Assembly: GCA_963677085.2 (NCBI GenBank)
Contig: CAXXFH010000004.1
Coordinates: forward strand, 2,108,001-2,172,000
Source of the DNA: G963677085 sp963677085
GTDB taxonomy: Bacteria > Planctomycetota > Planctomycetia > Pirellulales > Thermoguttaceae
Reading direction: 5' to 3'
DNA length: 64,000 nt
A model generated the notes under the pieces. That model searched no databases. It saw only the letters and a program-made list of their open reading frames with translations, and was not told where the DNA came from. This document shows, piece after piece, positions 1-8,985 of the stretch. The translations under genes were made by a program, and so were the position numbers. Numbering within the stretch: the stretch's first letter is position 1; every line of letters begins with the position of its first letter.

Positions 1-1386
1 ATCATCAAGGTGCGTTTGCCCATTAACGATGATTGGGGTCTCCGCGGGCACGGCAAGTGCCAACGAGTCGACCTGCCCGGAACTGCCATCAAGCAGCATG
101 GTCAGTTGCCCCTCGTCGGCCTGAACCGATTCGACGGTTCCCGAATTGGTCTTCGGCCGCGAGGCATAGACTTCGGCCACCGGATACCGCTTGCCCTGTT
201 CGCGGACGGTTTTCACGAGCACCTTGTCGCCCGGCTTGAGGTCGCGCAACACGACCACCTGATCGTTGAGGAAGAACCTCGCATAGCGATCGAACGACAC
301 TTCTTCGACCTGACCGCCCTCGCCGCTCTGCACGGCGACGCGATATTCGTCGGGATAGACTTGGGCGATGACGCCTTGGACCGGTTGGGGCGGGCCGGCG
401 GGCTTGGGTCTGGGCGCGCCGTCGAAGAGCATCAAGGCGGACAACAGCAGCGAGAACGCGAACGCCACGATGGCTCCGATGCGAACGAGCCGCTTGCGCT
501 TCGCTTCGGTCGCGTCGAGGGCCTGGGCGTTCTTGTCTTCCTGAACGGGCGGTTGATAAACGCCCCCGCCTGCCGGCTGGAGGTAAGCGAGGACCTCGGC
601 GGCCGACTGATAGCGGTGCGACTGTGGTTTTTCCACCATCCGCTGAATGGCCAGGGCCAGGTCGCCGGGCACGCCTTGCAGGACCTTGATAATCTCGGGC
701 AGACGGCGGTCGGCCGCGGCATGCCACATCATCCAGGCGATCTGCCGGTCGCGGCCGAAGGCGCTTAAGCCCGGGAAGAGGGACTCGAACTGCGCGCCGC
801 ACATCAACTCGTAGGCCGCGAAACCCAGCGAATAGAGATCGCTGGCCGGGCCGACCGGGCCGAACTGGTCGGAGACCAACTCGGGCGCCATGTATTTCGT
901 GGTTCCTTTCAACAAGCTCCCTTCGTCGCTGCTGGCGCGGCGTGCGAGGCCGAAATCGCCCAGCTTGACGCGACGGTGCGCGTCGATCAACAGGTTGCTC
1001 GGCTTCACGTCGCCGTGAATCACCCCGTTGCGATGCAGAAAATCAAGCGCATGGAGGCTGTCGATCAGCGCGCTGCGCAACAGGTCCAGATCGAGCGGTT
1101 CGCCAGTCGCCACCTGCTTGAGGCTTCCTTGCATCAATTCCAACACCAGCCATCCACGGGGGCGAACGATGTCGTAAATCGTCAACACGTTCGCGTGTTG
1201 CAGCGACGCGAGCAACTGGGCCTCCTGCCAGTAGCGGGCAAGCCGTTGCGGGTCGGCGAGAAACTGCGCGTGGATCTGCTTGATCGCCACTTCGCGTCCT
1301 AACTCGCGATCGCGGGCACGCAGCACCGTGGCGAAATCGCCGGAGGCCATGTTGTCGAGAATCTCGTATCGCGCAGCCGAATCCAT
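1..1386 (-). CDS. Ser/Thr protein kinase with membrane anchor (3' end outside window)
   Basis: The frame opens at an ATG (complement of 1384-1386) and stays open to the window edge, so the C-terminus is missing. The N-terminal ~270 residues are a Hanks-type kinase: a degenerate glycine loop (MASGDFATVL), VAIKQ with the ATP-binding Lys near residue 36, a catalytic loop read as IHGDVKPSNLL, and GDFGLARR. The loop has HGD instead of HRD, so this is a non-RD kinase. A hydrophobic stretch (IGAIVAFAFSLLLSALM) near residue 320 is one transmembrane segment. A beta-rich exported part of unknown fold follows. The gene is last in the minus-strand pilus operon, 40 bp after the zinc-ribbon gene. With the FHA domain on CpaF it suggests phospho-control of pilus assembly; that link is inference. 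Confidence 0.9.
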   Translation of the reverse strand, partial: MDSAARYEILDNMASGDFATVLRARDRELGREVAIKQIHAQFLADPQRLARYWQEAQLLASLQHANVLTIYDIVRPRGWLVLELMQGSLKQVATGEPLDLDLLRSALIDSLHALDFLHRNGVIHGDVKPSNLLIDAHRRVKLGDFGLARRASSDEGSLLKGTTKYMAPELVSDQFGPVGPASDLYSLGFAAYELMCGAQFESLFPGLSAFGRDRQIAWMMWHAAADRRLPEIIKVLQGVPGDLALAIQRMVEKPQSHRYQSAAEVLAYLQPAGGGVYQPPVQEDKNAQALDATEAKRKRLVRIGAIVAFAFSLLLSALMLFDGAPRPKPAGPPQPVQGVIAQVYPDEYRVAVQSGEGGQVEEVSFDRYARFFLNDQVVVLRDLKPGDKVLVKTVREQGKRYPVAEVYASRPKTNSGTVESVQADEGQLTMLLDGSSGQVDSLALAVPAETPIIVNGQTHLDD

Positions 1387-1426
1387 AAAACGCTTCCTCG
1401 TTCCGTTGCCGTTGCCAACCGCCGTT

Positions 1427-2422
1427 CTACGGCGAGCTCAAGAGTAACGAAATGTGTTGCTCCAATTCCTGATCGCGAGTACGACTGCCGGTGAGGCCCT
1501 TGGCAGAGTCGCTCAACTGCCAACGTTGTCCGCTGGTGTCGCTAAGGGACGCCCTTTCGGCGCGAAGCATCCGCAGGACCTGGCGGTAGAGCTTGCGTTC
1601 TTCTTTCGTGTCGCCGCGAGAATGGGCCCGTTGTGCCTCGCGCAACAACACCTGGTAGGGCTCCAAGGGAAGGACGCTGTTGCGCTGGCCGAAGTAGTTG
1701 CGCTCGATGGCGATGCGTGCCGCCACCTTCTGCTGGCGGATCGTCGCTCCTTCCGGTTGCGTATCGATCAGGGCCAAAGCGACCGACATCACGACGCTCA
1801 ACGCCAGGACGGCGAACAGCACCAGGGGATTAACGGACGTCGCTTCCCTTGGGGGTTTCTTTTCGCTGTCGGCGTCGCCGTCGAGATGCAATTCCGGCAG
1901 ACGGCCGTCTTCCGCGACGCGAAGCGTCGATTGCGCGGCCTCGGGCGAGATCATGCGGGCGACCTTTTTCGGGCCGGCCGCCGGCGCCGCGGGCGACGAA
2001 GAACGCGGGGCCTGGGAAGGAGGCGACGGAGGTGATGCCGGAAGCGGACGTCCCGGCAGTGACGGACCGGCCGCGCCCGGCGGCGAAGGCGGTGCCGCAG
2101 GCTGCGGGGGCGTTGCCGGATTTCTAGCGCCCGAGGACGGGGACGCCGTCGGTCGGGCGAGGTTGCCCGGCGTCGGTTGCCGCGTCGTCCCGGGAGCGTT
2201 GGACGTCGAAAGGTCTGGCGCAGCAACCGGCGAGCGGACCGAGGGTGCTGCCGGCTGTTCGGCGGTAATCGTCACCCGATCGACCGGCGTTGCGTCGGCG
2301 GGCGCCTCCTGGGGCACCCAAAATCTTCCTCCACAGTGCGCGCAATTGGCATAACTGTCGGCCGCCGCGTTGGGGACCGCCAAAAGCGTTTTACACCGGG
2401 GACAGAAGATCTTAATGGCCAT
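1427..2422 (-). CDS. Zinc-ribbon, proline-rich single-pass membrane protein
   Basis: 331 residues. The N-terminus has two CxxC pairs (FCPRC at residues 6-10 and CAHC about 17 residues later), a typical small zinc ribbon of planctomycete membrane proteins. A long Pro/Ala/Ser-rich linker follows (about residues 40-160). Then comes one transmembrane helix (NPLVLFAVLALSVVMSVALA, near 205) and a charged C-terminal domain of about 100 residues. The start codon abuts the tadC stop codon, so the gene is in the operon. No enzymatic motif is visible. It may be an adaptor at the pilus base, but the function is not known to me. Confidence 0.8.
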   Translation of the reverse strand: MAIKIFCPRCKTLLAVPNAAADSYANCAHCGGRFWVPQEAPADATPVDRVTITAEQPAAPSVRSPVAAPDLSTSNAPGTTRQPTPGNLARPTASPSSGARNPATPPQPAAPPSPPGAAGPSLPGRPLPASPPSPPSQAPRSSSPAAPAAGPKKVARMISPEAAQSTLRVAEDGRLPELHLDGDADSEKKPPREATSVNPLVLFAVLALSVVMSVALALIDTQPEGATIRQQKVAARIAIERNYFGQRNSVLPLEPYQVLLREAQRAHSRGDTKEERKLYRQVLRMLRAERASLSDTSGQRWQLSDSAKGLTGSRTRDQELEQHISLLLSSP

Positions 2423-3361
2423 TTACAACTGAAAACCGAAATAAAGGTAATTCAACAAAAACGGCCCGACGATGATCAACACTGTGGCAACCATCACCAA
2501 CACGCCGGGCAAGAGCATCTTCACGCCCGCTTCGCCCGCCACGGTCTCGGCCCGTTGCGAGCGTTTGATTCGCAGAACGTCGGCCTGCGTGCGAAAGATC
2601 TTGGCCAGCGGCGTCCCCAGTTCCTCGCCTTGAAGAATCGAGTTGACAATGCTGGTAATCTCGTCGTCGGCCAACCGCTGGCGCATCGCGACGAAGGCCT
2701 CCTGGCGGGTCTTGCCGAGATTCATGTCGGCCGAGACCCGGGCGAATTCCTCAGCGACCGGGTGACCGCGGAATTCGTCGACCGCTTCGCGCATCGCGTT
2801 GAGGAATGTTGCGCCCGCCTCCATCAACAGCGTCAGCAGATCGAGCACAAAGGGCATACGACGCTTGATCAACAACAACCGATGCTGTGCACGAACGGCC
2901 AGCCGGCGTCGCAGGTACCACGCCGTCAAGGGAACGGCCACGGCGGCCATCACCAGCCCGGAATACTCGAACCAGCCGAACAGCAGATACACGTAGATCG
3001 GCGCACAAAACAACGCGATCAGCTCAAGCCGGGCGAGATACTCCTCGGGCAGCCAAAACCGCGGCAAGCCGGCCGCCTGAATCTGGCGTTGAATCTCCGC
3101 AAGGCTGGGCCCGAACAGGCGACGGTTCAGCCGGGCCAATAGTGCGATGGCCGGTTGAAACGTGCGATACAACCAATCGACCCGCCGCAATTCGTTCATC
3201 CGGCTGACGTCGTACCGCCACTCGTGGCCCTGTTGCAGGTCCTCGCTCTTGAGCACGCCGAGCAACCACCAGACACACAGCGTCACCGCGGCTGCCGCCA
3301 GCAGGCTGGCAGCCATGGGAAAACCCGCAGCAAACTCGTTGGTGGCAAATATCCAGGGCAT
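2423..3361 (-). CDS. tadC: Tad pilus inner-membrane platform protein TadC (GspF family)
   Basis: 312 residues from the ATG at 3359-3361; an open frame extends 22 codons upstream but reads as non-native sequence. It has an N-terminal transmembrane helix, then a cytosolic segment and two more hydrophobic segments (LIALFCAPIYVYLLFGWF and the C-terminal VLVMVATVLIIVGPFLLNYL). Between them is the T2SSF-type domain with the hallmark pattern PFVLDLLTLLMEAG, then GKTRQEAFVAMRQRL and GTPLAKIFRTQADVLR. Members of this family form the membrane core that couples the CpaF ATPase to pilin extrusion. It lies directly after tadB. Confidence 0.92.
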   Translation of the reverse strand: MPWIFATNEFAAGFPMAASLLAAAAVTLCVWWLLGVLKSEDLQQGHEWRYDVSRMNELRRVDWLYRTFQPAIALLARLNRRLFGPSLAEIQRQIQAAGLPRFWLPEEYLARLELIALFCAPIYVYLLFGWFEYSGLVMAAVAVPLTAWYLRRRLAVRAQHRLLLIKRRMPFVLDLLTLLMEAGATFLNAMREAVDEFRGHPVAEEFARVSADMNLGKTRQEAFVAMRQRLADDEITSIVNSILQGEELGTPLAKIFRTQADVLRIKRSQRAETVAGEAGVKMLLPGVLVMVATVLIIVGPFLLNYLYFGFQL

Positions 3362-3377
3362 GCTCAAGGACAACTCG

Positions 3378-4259
3378 TCAGATGTCAGGGTTAAGGATCG
3401 CTCGGGCCCAGAAGTAGGCCGCAACATTCAATACCACGGCCACCGCCAGCAGGACGTGGCCGAAAACCTCGGTGAACAACAAGGTCGTATTCACCGGATC
3501 GACGAAATACCACACCACCAGCATAACCGGCGGCACGATGGCCATATACACGGCCGACTTGCGGGCCTGGGCCGTCTCGGTCTGAACCTTTCGCTCCAGG
3601 CGCTGCATCTCCAACACCGAGGAGGCGATGCGTTCGACCGTTTCATTCAATCGCCCGCCGCTTTCGTGGCTCGCCAGCATCGCGGCGGCGAACAGGGTAA
3701 AATTCTCGCTCCGCAAGCGTTCCTTCGCCTCCTGCAACGTCCGCTCCAGCGGCTTGCCGAGGTTGTATTCGGTGACCATCTGGCGAAATTCGCCGGCGAT
3801 CGGCTGCGGACACTGGTCGGCCAGGATATCCAGCGACTGGGCCAGGGAAAGTCCCGCCTTGACGGCGTTCGACAGCGTGACCATGGCGTCGGCCAGCTGG
3901 TCCTCGATCTGCACGCGGCGCCGCTCAGCCATCCGCCGGACCAGGTACCAGGGCGTCGCCAGAAGAAACGCCGCACCGAGCAGGGCGAAGACGAAATTTT
4001 CCAGGGCGAACCAGAACCCCACGAAACAAACCACCACGGCGGCGAGCCACACGAGGAGGTAACGACGCAGATGGCGGGTCGACGCCCGCAGCCGGCGAAG
4101 CTTCTCGGTCAGGTCCCTTTCGACGGCATCCAGCGCTTGCGCGAAATAGGGCCGCCCGGCGTAGACGAATATGCCCACGCCGGCTCCCATCAAGACGCTG
4201 CTGAGCCAGATGTCGAGTTTCATCGTGTGTTTGTTTGGGGACAAAACCCGACCGCTCAT
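3378..4259 (-). CDS. tadB: Tad pilus inner-membrane platform protein TadB (GspF family)
   Basis: 293 residues if started at the ATG that overlaps the cpaF stop codon (ATGA); a second ATG 12 codons downstream (4221-4223) starts directly before the first membrane helix and is equally possible. There is an N-terminal transmembrane segment, two central ones (LLVWLAAVVVCFVGFWFALE and the adjacent helix), the GspF-like domain with LSNAVKAGLSLAQSLDIL and HESGGRLNETVERIA, and two C-terminal helices. It is the usual partner of TadC in the assembly platform, and the order cpaF-tadB-tadC is the canonical one. Confidence 0.92.
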   Translation of the reverse strand: MSGRVLSPNKHTMKLDIWLSSVLMGAGVGIFVYAGRPYFAQALDAVERDLTEKLRRLRASTRHLRRYLLVWLAAVVVCFVGFWFALENFVFALLGAAFLLATPWYLVRRMAERRRVQIEDQLADAMVTLSNAVKAGLSLAQSLDILADQCPQPIAGEFRQMVTEYNLGKPLERTLQEAKERLRSENFTLFAAAMLASHESGGRLNETVERIASSVLEMQRLERKVQTETAQARKSAVYMAIVPPVMLVVWYFVDPVNTTLLFTEVFGHVLLAVAVVLNVAAYFWARAILNPDI

Positions 4260-6184
4260 CGCACGGGCGGTGGGGCGGGAATTTGGTACTTCGGCGCCGG
4301 CTGCCGGCCGTAGAGGAACTCCATGTCGAGCAGTTCCTTGTCGACCAACGAATCGACGAACGACGGCAGGTAGCCGGTGGGCAACAGCGACTGGCCATTG
4401 CGGAAATTGAAGATGTCGTGCAAGATGATCTGCTTCTCATCGGGATCGTAATGCACGACTTCGGAAATCTGCGTGACCTTGCGCCCCCCGCCCGGCATCC
4501 GGCTGAGATGCACGATCACGTCCAGGGCCGAGCACACCTGCCGGTGGATCGAGGCCACGGGCAAGTCGGCCGCCATGAGCACCAGCACTTCGAGCCGCTC
4601 GATGACTTCCCGTGCGCTGTTGGCGTGTACCGTGGTCATCGAGCCGTCGTGTCCCGTGTTCATTGCCTGGATCATGTCGAGTGCCTCGCCACCTCGGCAC
4701 TCGCCGACCAAGACCCGGTCGGGCCGCATCCGCAGGGCATTGCGGACCAGGTCGCGAATCGTGTACTCGCCGGTGCCCTCCACGTTGGCCGGCTTGGTTT
4801 CCAGCGTGACGACGTGTTCCTGGTGCAGTCGCAATTCGGTGGTGTCCTCGATCGTGACGATGCGGTCGCGATAGGGAATGAAACTGCTGAGCACGTTGAG
4901 CATCGTCGTCTTGCCGCTGCCGGTACCGCCGCTGACCAGCACGTTGCGCCGGTCGATAACGCAGGAACGCAGAAAGGTGGCGGCCGCCGTGGTGAGACTC
5001 CCCATCTCGACCAGGTCGTCCATTGTCAACCGTTGCGTGGGAAACTTGCGGATCGTCAGGCAGGGGCCTTTGACGGCCAACGGCGGGATGACGGCGTTTA
5101 CCCGAGAGCCGTCGGGTAGCCGGGCGTCGACAAGCGGTTGGCTCTTGTCGATCCGACGGCCTACCTGGGCCACAATCCGCTCGATGATCGCCTGGGTCAC
5201 GTCGTCGGAGAGAAAACGCCGCCCGCTCCGTTCGATCAATCCGGCCTGCTCGACGTAGATCTGATCGCTGGCCACGACCATGATTTCCGTCACCGTGGGA
5301 GCACGCAACAAGTCCTGAAGCGGTCCGAAACCGAAGATCGTATCCTTCAGGTCTTTTTTGAGCGTCCGCAGGATCAGGTACCTGCGCAGCTCGTGGTGCA
5401 GATGCGGGCGGACGAGGTGGAAGATGTCGGAGAACTTCGCCTCCACCCGATGAATCTGTTGACTCACATCACGGCACTCGGCCAACACCAGCCGCTCGCG
5501 ACAGAACTGCAACAGCCCGTGCAGTTCGGCCTCCCGCTCGGGCACGAGCGTGGCCGGAACGTCGAATTCGTTTTGCGTGAGCGCGGCCAAGTCGAAGTAC
5601 TCCTGGGTGCCCGTCTCCAGGATGATCTGGTTGATGAGGTGATCGCGGAGCGTCAACCCGGTGACTTCTTCCAGGAGGGCCTCGTTCTCGGGCTCGAACA
5701 CCCGCAGTTCCCGGCAGACGTCCTCGATGTTGTTTTCCAACAACAGGATGCCTTCCGAGTCGGGACCGCGTTTGGTCTCGAACTCGTAGAGGTCGAGCCG
5801 TTCGAGGAGCTTGCGGTGGATCTGAAGCTCCAGCTTGGCCACGATGCCACGCAGATGCGATTCGAGTTCGCTGCGGGTGATGACGGCCGCCTTCTCCGAC
5901 TCGAAGGTGAGCGTGTAGGGCCAGATGCGAACCTTCGTGCCGGGGGTAAACGCGGCCGTCTGCCCGCCGAGCACCTCCTCTTCACCGACCACACAACTGT
6001 TGAGCCCCACGTTTTCCAGGACGAGTTGCCCGTTGGCCGTGCGGACCACGGCATGACAGCGCGAGACCAACGGGCTTTGCAGGCAGACCGCGTTCGCCGG
6101 GTCGCGCCCAAGCGTGATCTCGGGCCCGGCGACCTCGACCATCGAGCGATGGCTCTCGTTGATCTTGTTGAACCAGACCTTCAT
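4256..6184 (-). CDS. cpaF: Tad/Flp pilus assembly ATPase CpaF (TadA) with N-terminal FHA domain
   Basis: 642 residues from the ATG at 6182-6184, which overlaps the cpaB stop codon (TCAT on the plus strand). Residues ~15-95 form an FHA domain (ITLGRDPANAVCL, VSRCHAVV, LENVGLNSCVV), a phosphothreonine-binding fold. After a helical linker comes the secretion ATPase: VTEIMVV, DARLPDGSRVNAVIPP, Walker A GGTGSGKTT near residue 420, the Asp box IEDTTELRL, the Walker B region RPDRVLVGECRGGEA, and TTVHANSA. It powers pilin assembly at the inner membrane. FHA-CpaF fusions are known in planctomycetes and actinobacteria. A kinase encoded at the end of the same operon makes phospho-regulation plausible. 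Confidence 0.95.
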   Translation of the reverse strand: MKVWFNKINESHRSMVEVAGPEITLGRDPANAVCLQSPLVSRCHAVVRTANGQLVLENVGLNSCVVGEEEVLGGQTAAFTPGTKVRIWPYTLTFESEKAAVITRSELESHLRGIVAKLELQIHRKLLERLDLYEFETKRGPDSEGILLLENNIEDVCRELRVFEPENEALLEEVTGLTLRDHLINQIILETGTQEYFDLAALTQNEFDVPATLVPEREAELHGLLQFCRERLVLAECRDVSQQIHRVEAKFSDIFHLVRPHLHHELRRYLILRTLKKDLKDTIFGFGPLQDLLRAPTVTEIMVVASDQIYVEQAGLIERSGRRFLSDDVTQAIIERIVAQVGRRIDKSQPLVDARLPDGSRVNAVIPPLAVKGPCLTIRKFPTQRLTMDDLVEMGSLTTAAATFLRSCVIDRRNVLVSGGTGSGKTTMLNVLSSFIPYRDRIVTIEDTTELRLHQEHVVTLETKPANVEGTGEYTIRDLVRNALRMRPDRVLVGECRGGEALDMIQAMNTGHDGSMTTVHANSAREVIERLEVLVLMAADLPVASIHRQVCSALDVIVHLSRMPGGGRKVTQISEVVHYDPDEKQIILHDIFNFRNGQSLLPTGYLPSFVDSLVDKELLDMEFLYGRQPAPKYQIPAPPPVR

Positions 6185-6903
6185 GGCGTCTTGCGTTCTC
6201 GCGAAAGCAGTTCGATGCCTACGCTGCGGTAATTCGTGGCTTGGAGGATCGCCCAAAGCTTGTCGGCCTTGGCCTCGTTTTCGGGGGTCACCCGAATCAG
6301 CAGCACGTTCTCCTGGGTCTGCGGGACTTTGGCCGCCCGCATCACCTCGGCGGAACCCAGCCGGTTGCCGAGCGAGAGTACCGTAAACGGCCCGATCCGT
6401 TCGACCGGTGTGTTTCTACTGTCGGATGCGTGTCCCGCCATGGCCGGCGTGGGAGCGCCGAGCTGCGATCGGGCAATCTTGAACACCACTTGATCGCCGG
6501 GTTCCAATAACGACGGCACGAACGCGCGACTATCCACGGGAATCCACATGGCCCGTTCGTTCTCGGCCAACTCCAATTCAGCGCGCGGCGTTTCGAGGTG
6601 TTCGCGGAGCAGGAGCGTGCCACCGTAGAGCGTCCGCGATACGGCCTGCCCTTCGACGGACGCTAAGTCGGCATAGCGGATCGCGAAGTCGTCGAGATTG
6701 CCGATCCACCGCTGGGGAATGTCGACCGGCACGAGCTGTTCCTCGGCGATGCGCGTTCCCTGGGTGACAATCGCCCCGTCCTTGATCCCCAGGTAGGAGA
6801 CCTTGGCGATGTCCCGCGACTTGCTGTGCAAGTAAAACAAATTGAGCAAACCGGCGGCAATCCCCAGCACGATCGCCACGGCCAGACCGTACACGCCTTT
6901 CAT
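6181..6903 (-). CDS. cpaB: Flp pilus assembly protein CpaB/RcpC (SAF domain)
   Basis: 240 residues. There is an N-terminal transmembrane helix (VYGLAVAIVLGIAAGLLNLF). Then comes an SAF-type segment (IAEEQLVPVDIPQRWIGNL, followed by GQAVSRTLYGGTLLLREHL), and a C-terminal beta domain ending LLIRVTPENEAKADKLWAIL. This is the CpaB/RcpC layout, a periplasmic factor that in other Tad systems stabilises the secretin. No secretin gene is found in the window, so the outer-membrane part must lie elsewhere or be absent. It is coupled to cpaF by stop/start overlap. Confidence 0.88.
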   Translation of the reverse strand: MKGVYGLAVAIVLGIAAGLLNLFYLHSKSRDIAKVSYLGIKDGAIVTQGTRIAEEQLVPVDIPQRWIGNLDDFAIRYADLASVEGQAVSRTLYGGTLLLREHLETPRAELELAENERAMWIPVDSRAFVPSLLEPGDQVVFKIARSQLGAPTPAMAGHASDSRNTPVERIGPFTVLSLGNRLGSAEVMRAAKVPQTQENVLLIRVTPENEAKADKLWAILQATNYRSVGIELLSRERKTP

Positions 6904-6941
6904 TCGTTTTCACTCCCGGGGGAAAGCGTCGAGGAACCGGA

Positions 6942-7949
6942 TCACTTCGGTCTTTGGGACTGGACCTTAGGTTGCGCCGCGGGGATCAGCCCCTTCCTGT
7001 TTTTGGGCGAGATGGTAATGGTCCCTCGCACCCCATTATCCGCGGTTTGGCTGAAGCGTACTTCCGCATGTCGCGCGTCTTGTTTCGCCGAGCGGGTGAA
7101 ACGGGCGTGCCATACCGCATCCGACTGTTCCCACGGTCTGCAAATCGACCATCCCCGTTCGCGAAACCACCGTGAAAAGTCGTCGGCCAGTGTGGACGGC
7201 ACCTCCGTACTCGAAAAGGCGAGCAATTCGTCACCGCCGACCACCGCCACGGAAAGTCCCCCGTGGCACGATGGCGGTAACAACTCGGCGGGTGTTCCCG
7301 TCTGTTCCGAGACGCTCGCTGAGCCACCCGGCCAGGCCGGCCGGAGAGTGAAAAGCGTCCAGCTCCCAGTACCGGCCGGCAAGGCCAACCCCCAGGTTAC
7401 CACGCGGCCGGGGCCATCGGCAAGGTTCCCGTCGGGGGGCGGCAAGGTGTTTTCTTCCCAACGAACACCGGCAACCATCAGGACCCCCTCGCCGGTTGCG
7501 TAGACGGCCCATTCTCCAGGCTCCTGCCGCACCGGTTGCTGCTCGGCGAACTGGGCAAGCAAGTCGTTCTCCGCTGCGCTCGGCGGCGCCGCAGGCACGG
7601 CGGCTTCGCGTACCGCCAAGCAACACAGATCCGTGAGGGCGGCGAGCGCCTGCTTGCCGTCGCCGACGAACGTTTCCCGCCGCAGCGTTCCCCCCTTCTC
7701 GCCAAACCGCAGCACATGGGGATGACGCGAGTCTCCTAACTCGTCGTCGAGTGGTGGCGAGGCCGTGCCTTTTCCATCGCCAGCCCACCACCGCATTACC
7801 TGCCGTCCGAAACCCAGCCCGGCAACTAACACGATCGCCGACAACAGGCACTTGCTCGTGATCGAACTGATCCTCCTGGCCAACAGACCGATCCCGCCGG
7901 ACGCTTGCTCGCTGTCGGAGAGGGGTTTGTGGCAGGACTCACGATTCAT
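6942..7949 (-). CDS. Hypothetical membrane-anchored protein in the pilus operon
   Basis: 335 residues. One hydrophobic segment near residues 33-52 (ITSKCLLSAIVLVAGLGFG) is a likely signal anchor, leaving a ~280-residue exported domain with many short beta-like stretches. I recognise no domain or catalytic motif. It lies between tadV and cpaB in the same orientation, 38 bp before cpaB, so it is probably a pilus accessory factor specific to this lineage. No clear ribosome-binding site precedes the chosen ATG, so the start is uncertain. Confidence 0.7.
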   Translation of the reverse strand: MNRESCHKPLSDSEQASGGIGLLARRISSITSKCLLSAIVLVAGLGFGRQVMRWWAGDGKGTASPPLDDELGDSRHPHVLRFGEKGGTLRRETFVGDGKQALAALTDLCCLAVREAAVPAAPPSAAENDLLAQFAEQQPVRQEPGEWAVYATGEGVLMVAGVRWEENTLPPPDGNLADGPGRVVTWGLALPAGTGSWTLFTLRPAWPGGSASVSEQTGTPAELLPPSCHGGLSVAVVGGDELLAFSSTEVPSTLADDFSRWFRERGWSICRPWEQSDAVWHARFTRSAKQDARHAEVRFSQTADNGVRGTITISPKNRKGLIPAAQPKVQSQRPK

Positions 7950-8099
7950 TGGGAAGACGAATTCTCTGGCAGATCTTCTGGACGACGAGGAGTTTTTCGG
8001 CGAAGTGGGTCAGCGGTGTCTCTCATCTGCCGAGCTCCATGTCGAGAGGAAGTATCTATTGGTTCCTGATTTGATTGTGGAACACTTCATTGCGTTCCG

Positions 8100-8134
8100 G
8101 CCCGGAAAACCGGGCTCCCGCTGGTCGCCCTCGT
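8100..8134. repeat. Short hairpin repeat, family A, copy 1
   Basis: GCCCGG-AAAA-CCGGGC hairpin (8100-8115) followed by TCCCGCTGGTCGCCCTCG. It lies in the 433-bp gap between the tadV gene and the downstream hypothetical gene. Other copies are at 8266, 9542 and 12072. The stem sequence changes in a compensatory way in copy 2. Confidence 0.75.
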
Positions 8135-8157
8135 TCCACAAGCAATGCAGGACGCAA

Positions 8158-8240
8158 TAGAGGCGATAACAAAACCGGGCTTCAGCTTCATCGATCGGCT
8201 GAACGAACCATCTCGGCACCGGTTTTGATACGGTTTCTTA
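8158..8240 (+). repeat. Dispersed repeat, family C, copy 1
   Basis: About 82 bp beginning TAGAGGCGATAACAAAACC and ending TTTTGATACGGTTTCTTA. It matches 50115-50196 in inverted orientation, with about 11 differences in a hand alignment. No open frame spans it and its function is unknown. The second copy abuts the right end of the IS at 48662-50117. Confidence 0.8.
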
Positions 8241-8265
8241 TGGATGTCTGCGTTGGAAATGATCG

Positions 8266-8325
8266 TTTTGAGAAGCCGAACGCCTGGACATCCAGGCTCC
8301 CGTTGGTCGCCTTCCGCTGATTGGC
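8266..8325. repeat. Short hairpin repeat, family A, copy 2
   Basis: GCCTGG-ACAT-CCAGGC hairpin (8282-8297) followed by TCCCGTTGGTCGCC. The stem differs from copy 1 by a compensating pair of changes (C to T opposite G to A). The flank AAGCCGAACGCC is shared with the copy at 12072. Confidence 0.75.
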
Positions 8326-8382
8326 GCTTGCAGCCGACAATAGGGCAACTGGCTCGAACATGCCTCCGACCGGTTCATGGTA

Positions 8383-8949
8383 TCACACGCCGAAGCCCGA
8401 GAGAACCACCGCAACGGCCGTCAGGACGCAGGGCGCCAAATACAGCGGGGCCTGCAAGGGCCGACGTTCCTCCTCCGATAATGGGTGAAACTGCTTGATC
8501 CGCAGCACGCTCATCAGGTATCGCCAGACGCCCGAGGCAATCCGCACCGGCCCGAGACGCCAGATCAGTCCGATCAGTCCGGCACAGGCGGCCAAAACGA
8601 ACGTCCAAAGCAGAATCACGATACCAAGTTCCGGGCCCACCATGGCTCCGACCATGGCGATGAGTTTCACGTCGCCTCCGCGAACGTGCAGCATCACGAA
8701 ACCCACGACCATCAAGAAACCACAGACCGCCCAACCGAACAGGCTTTGCTGCAGGCCAATATACCCGAGCGCGGATAATGTTGCTTCATTCGAGAAACCG
8801 AGCCCAAGCAGCAGGTCCCCCAAGGCGTTGAACGCGATGGCGATCAGCATGCCGGGATAAGTCGTCCAATTGTAGATTTTGTGCTGCCGCAGGTCGGTAA
8901 CCGTGGCGACCGCAACAAAACCCAACAGAACCGTGGTAACCAACATCAT
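8383..8949 (-). CDS. tadV: Prepilin peptidase TadV/CpaA (A24 aspartic family)
   Basis: 188 residues with about six hydrophobic segments. Both catalytic Asp signatures of the A24 family are visible. The first is TDLRQHKIYNW near residue 18. The second is RGGDVKLIAMVGA near residue 91, where family members usually have GxGDxK. The enzyme cleaves the leader of Flp-type prepilins at the inner membrane. It lies just downstream of the two pilin genes in the operon, and the length fits the short TadV/CpaA type that lacks the N-methylation domain. Confidence 0.92.
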   Translation of the reverse strand: MMLVTTVLLGFVAVATVTDLRQHKIYNWTTYPGMLIAIAFNALGDLLLGLGFSNEATLSALGYIGLQQSLFGWAVCGFLMVVGFVMLHVRGGDVKLIAMVGAMVGPELGIVILLWTFVLAACAGLIGLIWRLGPVRIASGVWRYLMSVLRIKQFHPLSEEERRPLQAPLYLAPCVLTAVAVVLSGFGV

Positions 8950-8985
8950 TATGCCACCGTCAACGGCTGTTGATCGCGCTGCACT

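Noticed and set aside
4235..5119. A long plus-strand open frame (294 codons) opposite cpaF
   Set aside because: It lies fully antisense to the FHA-CpaF gene, whose motifs are clear, and reads as His/Gln/Arg-rich noise typical of the complement of a G+C-rich gene.
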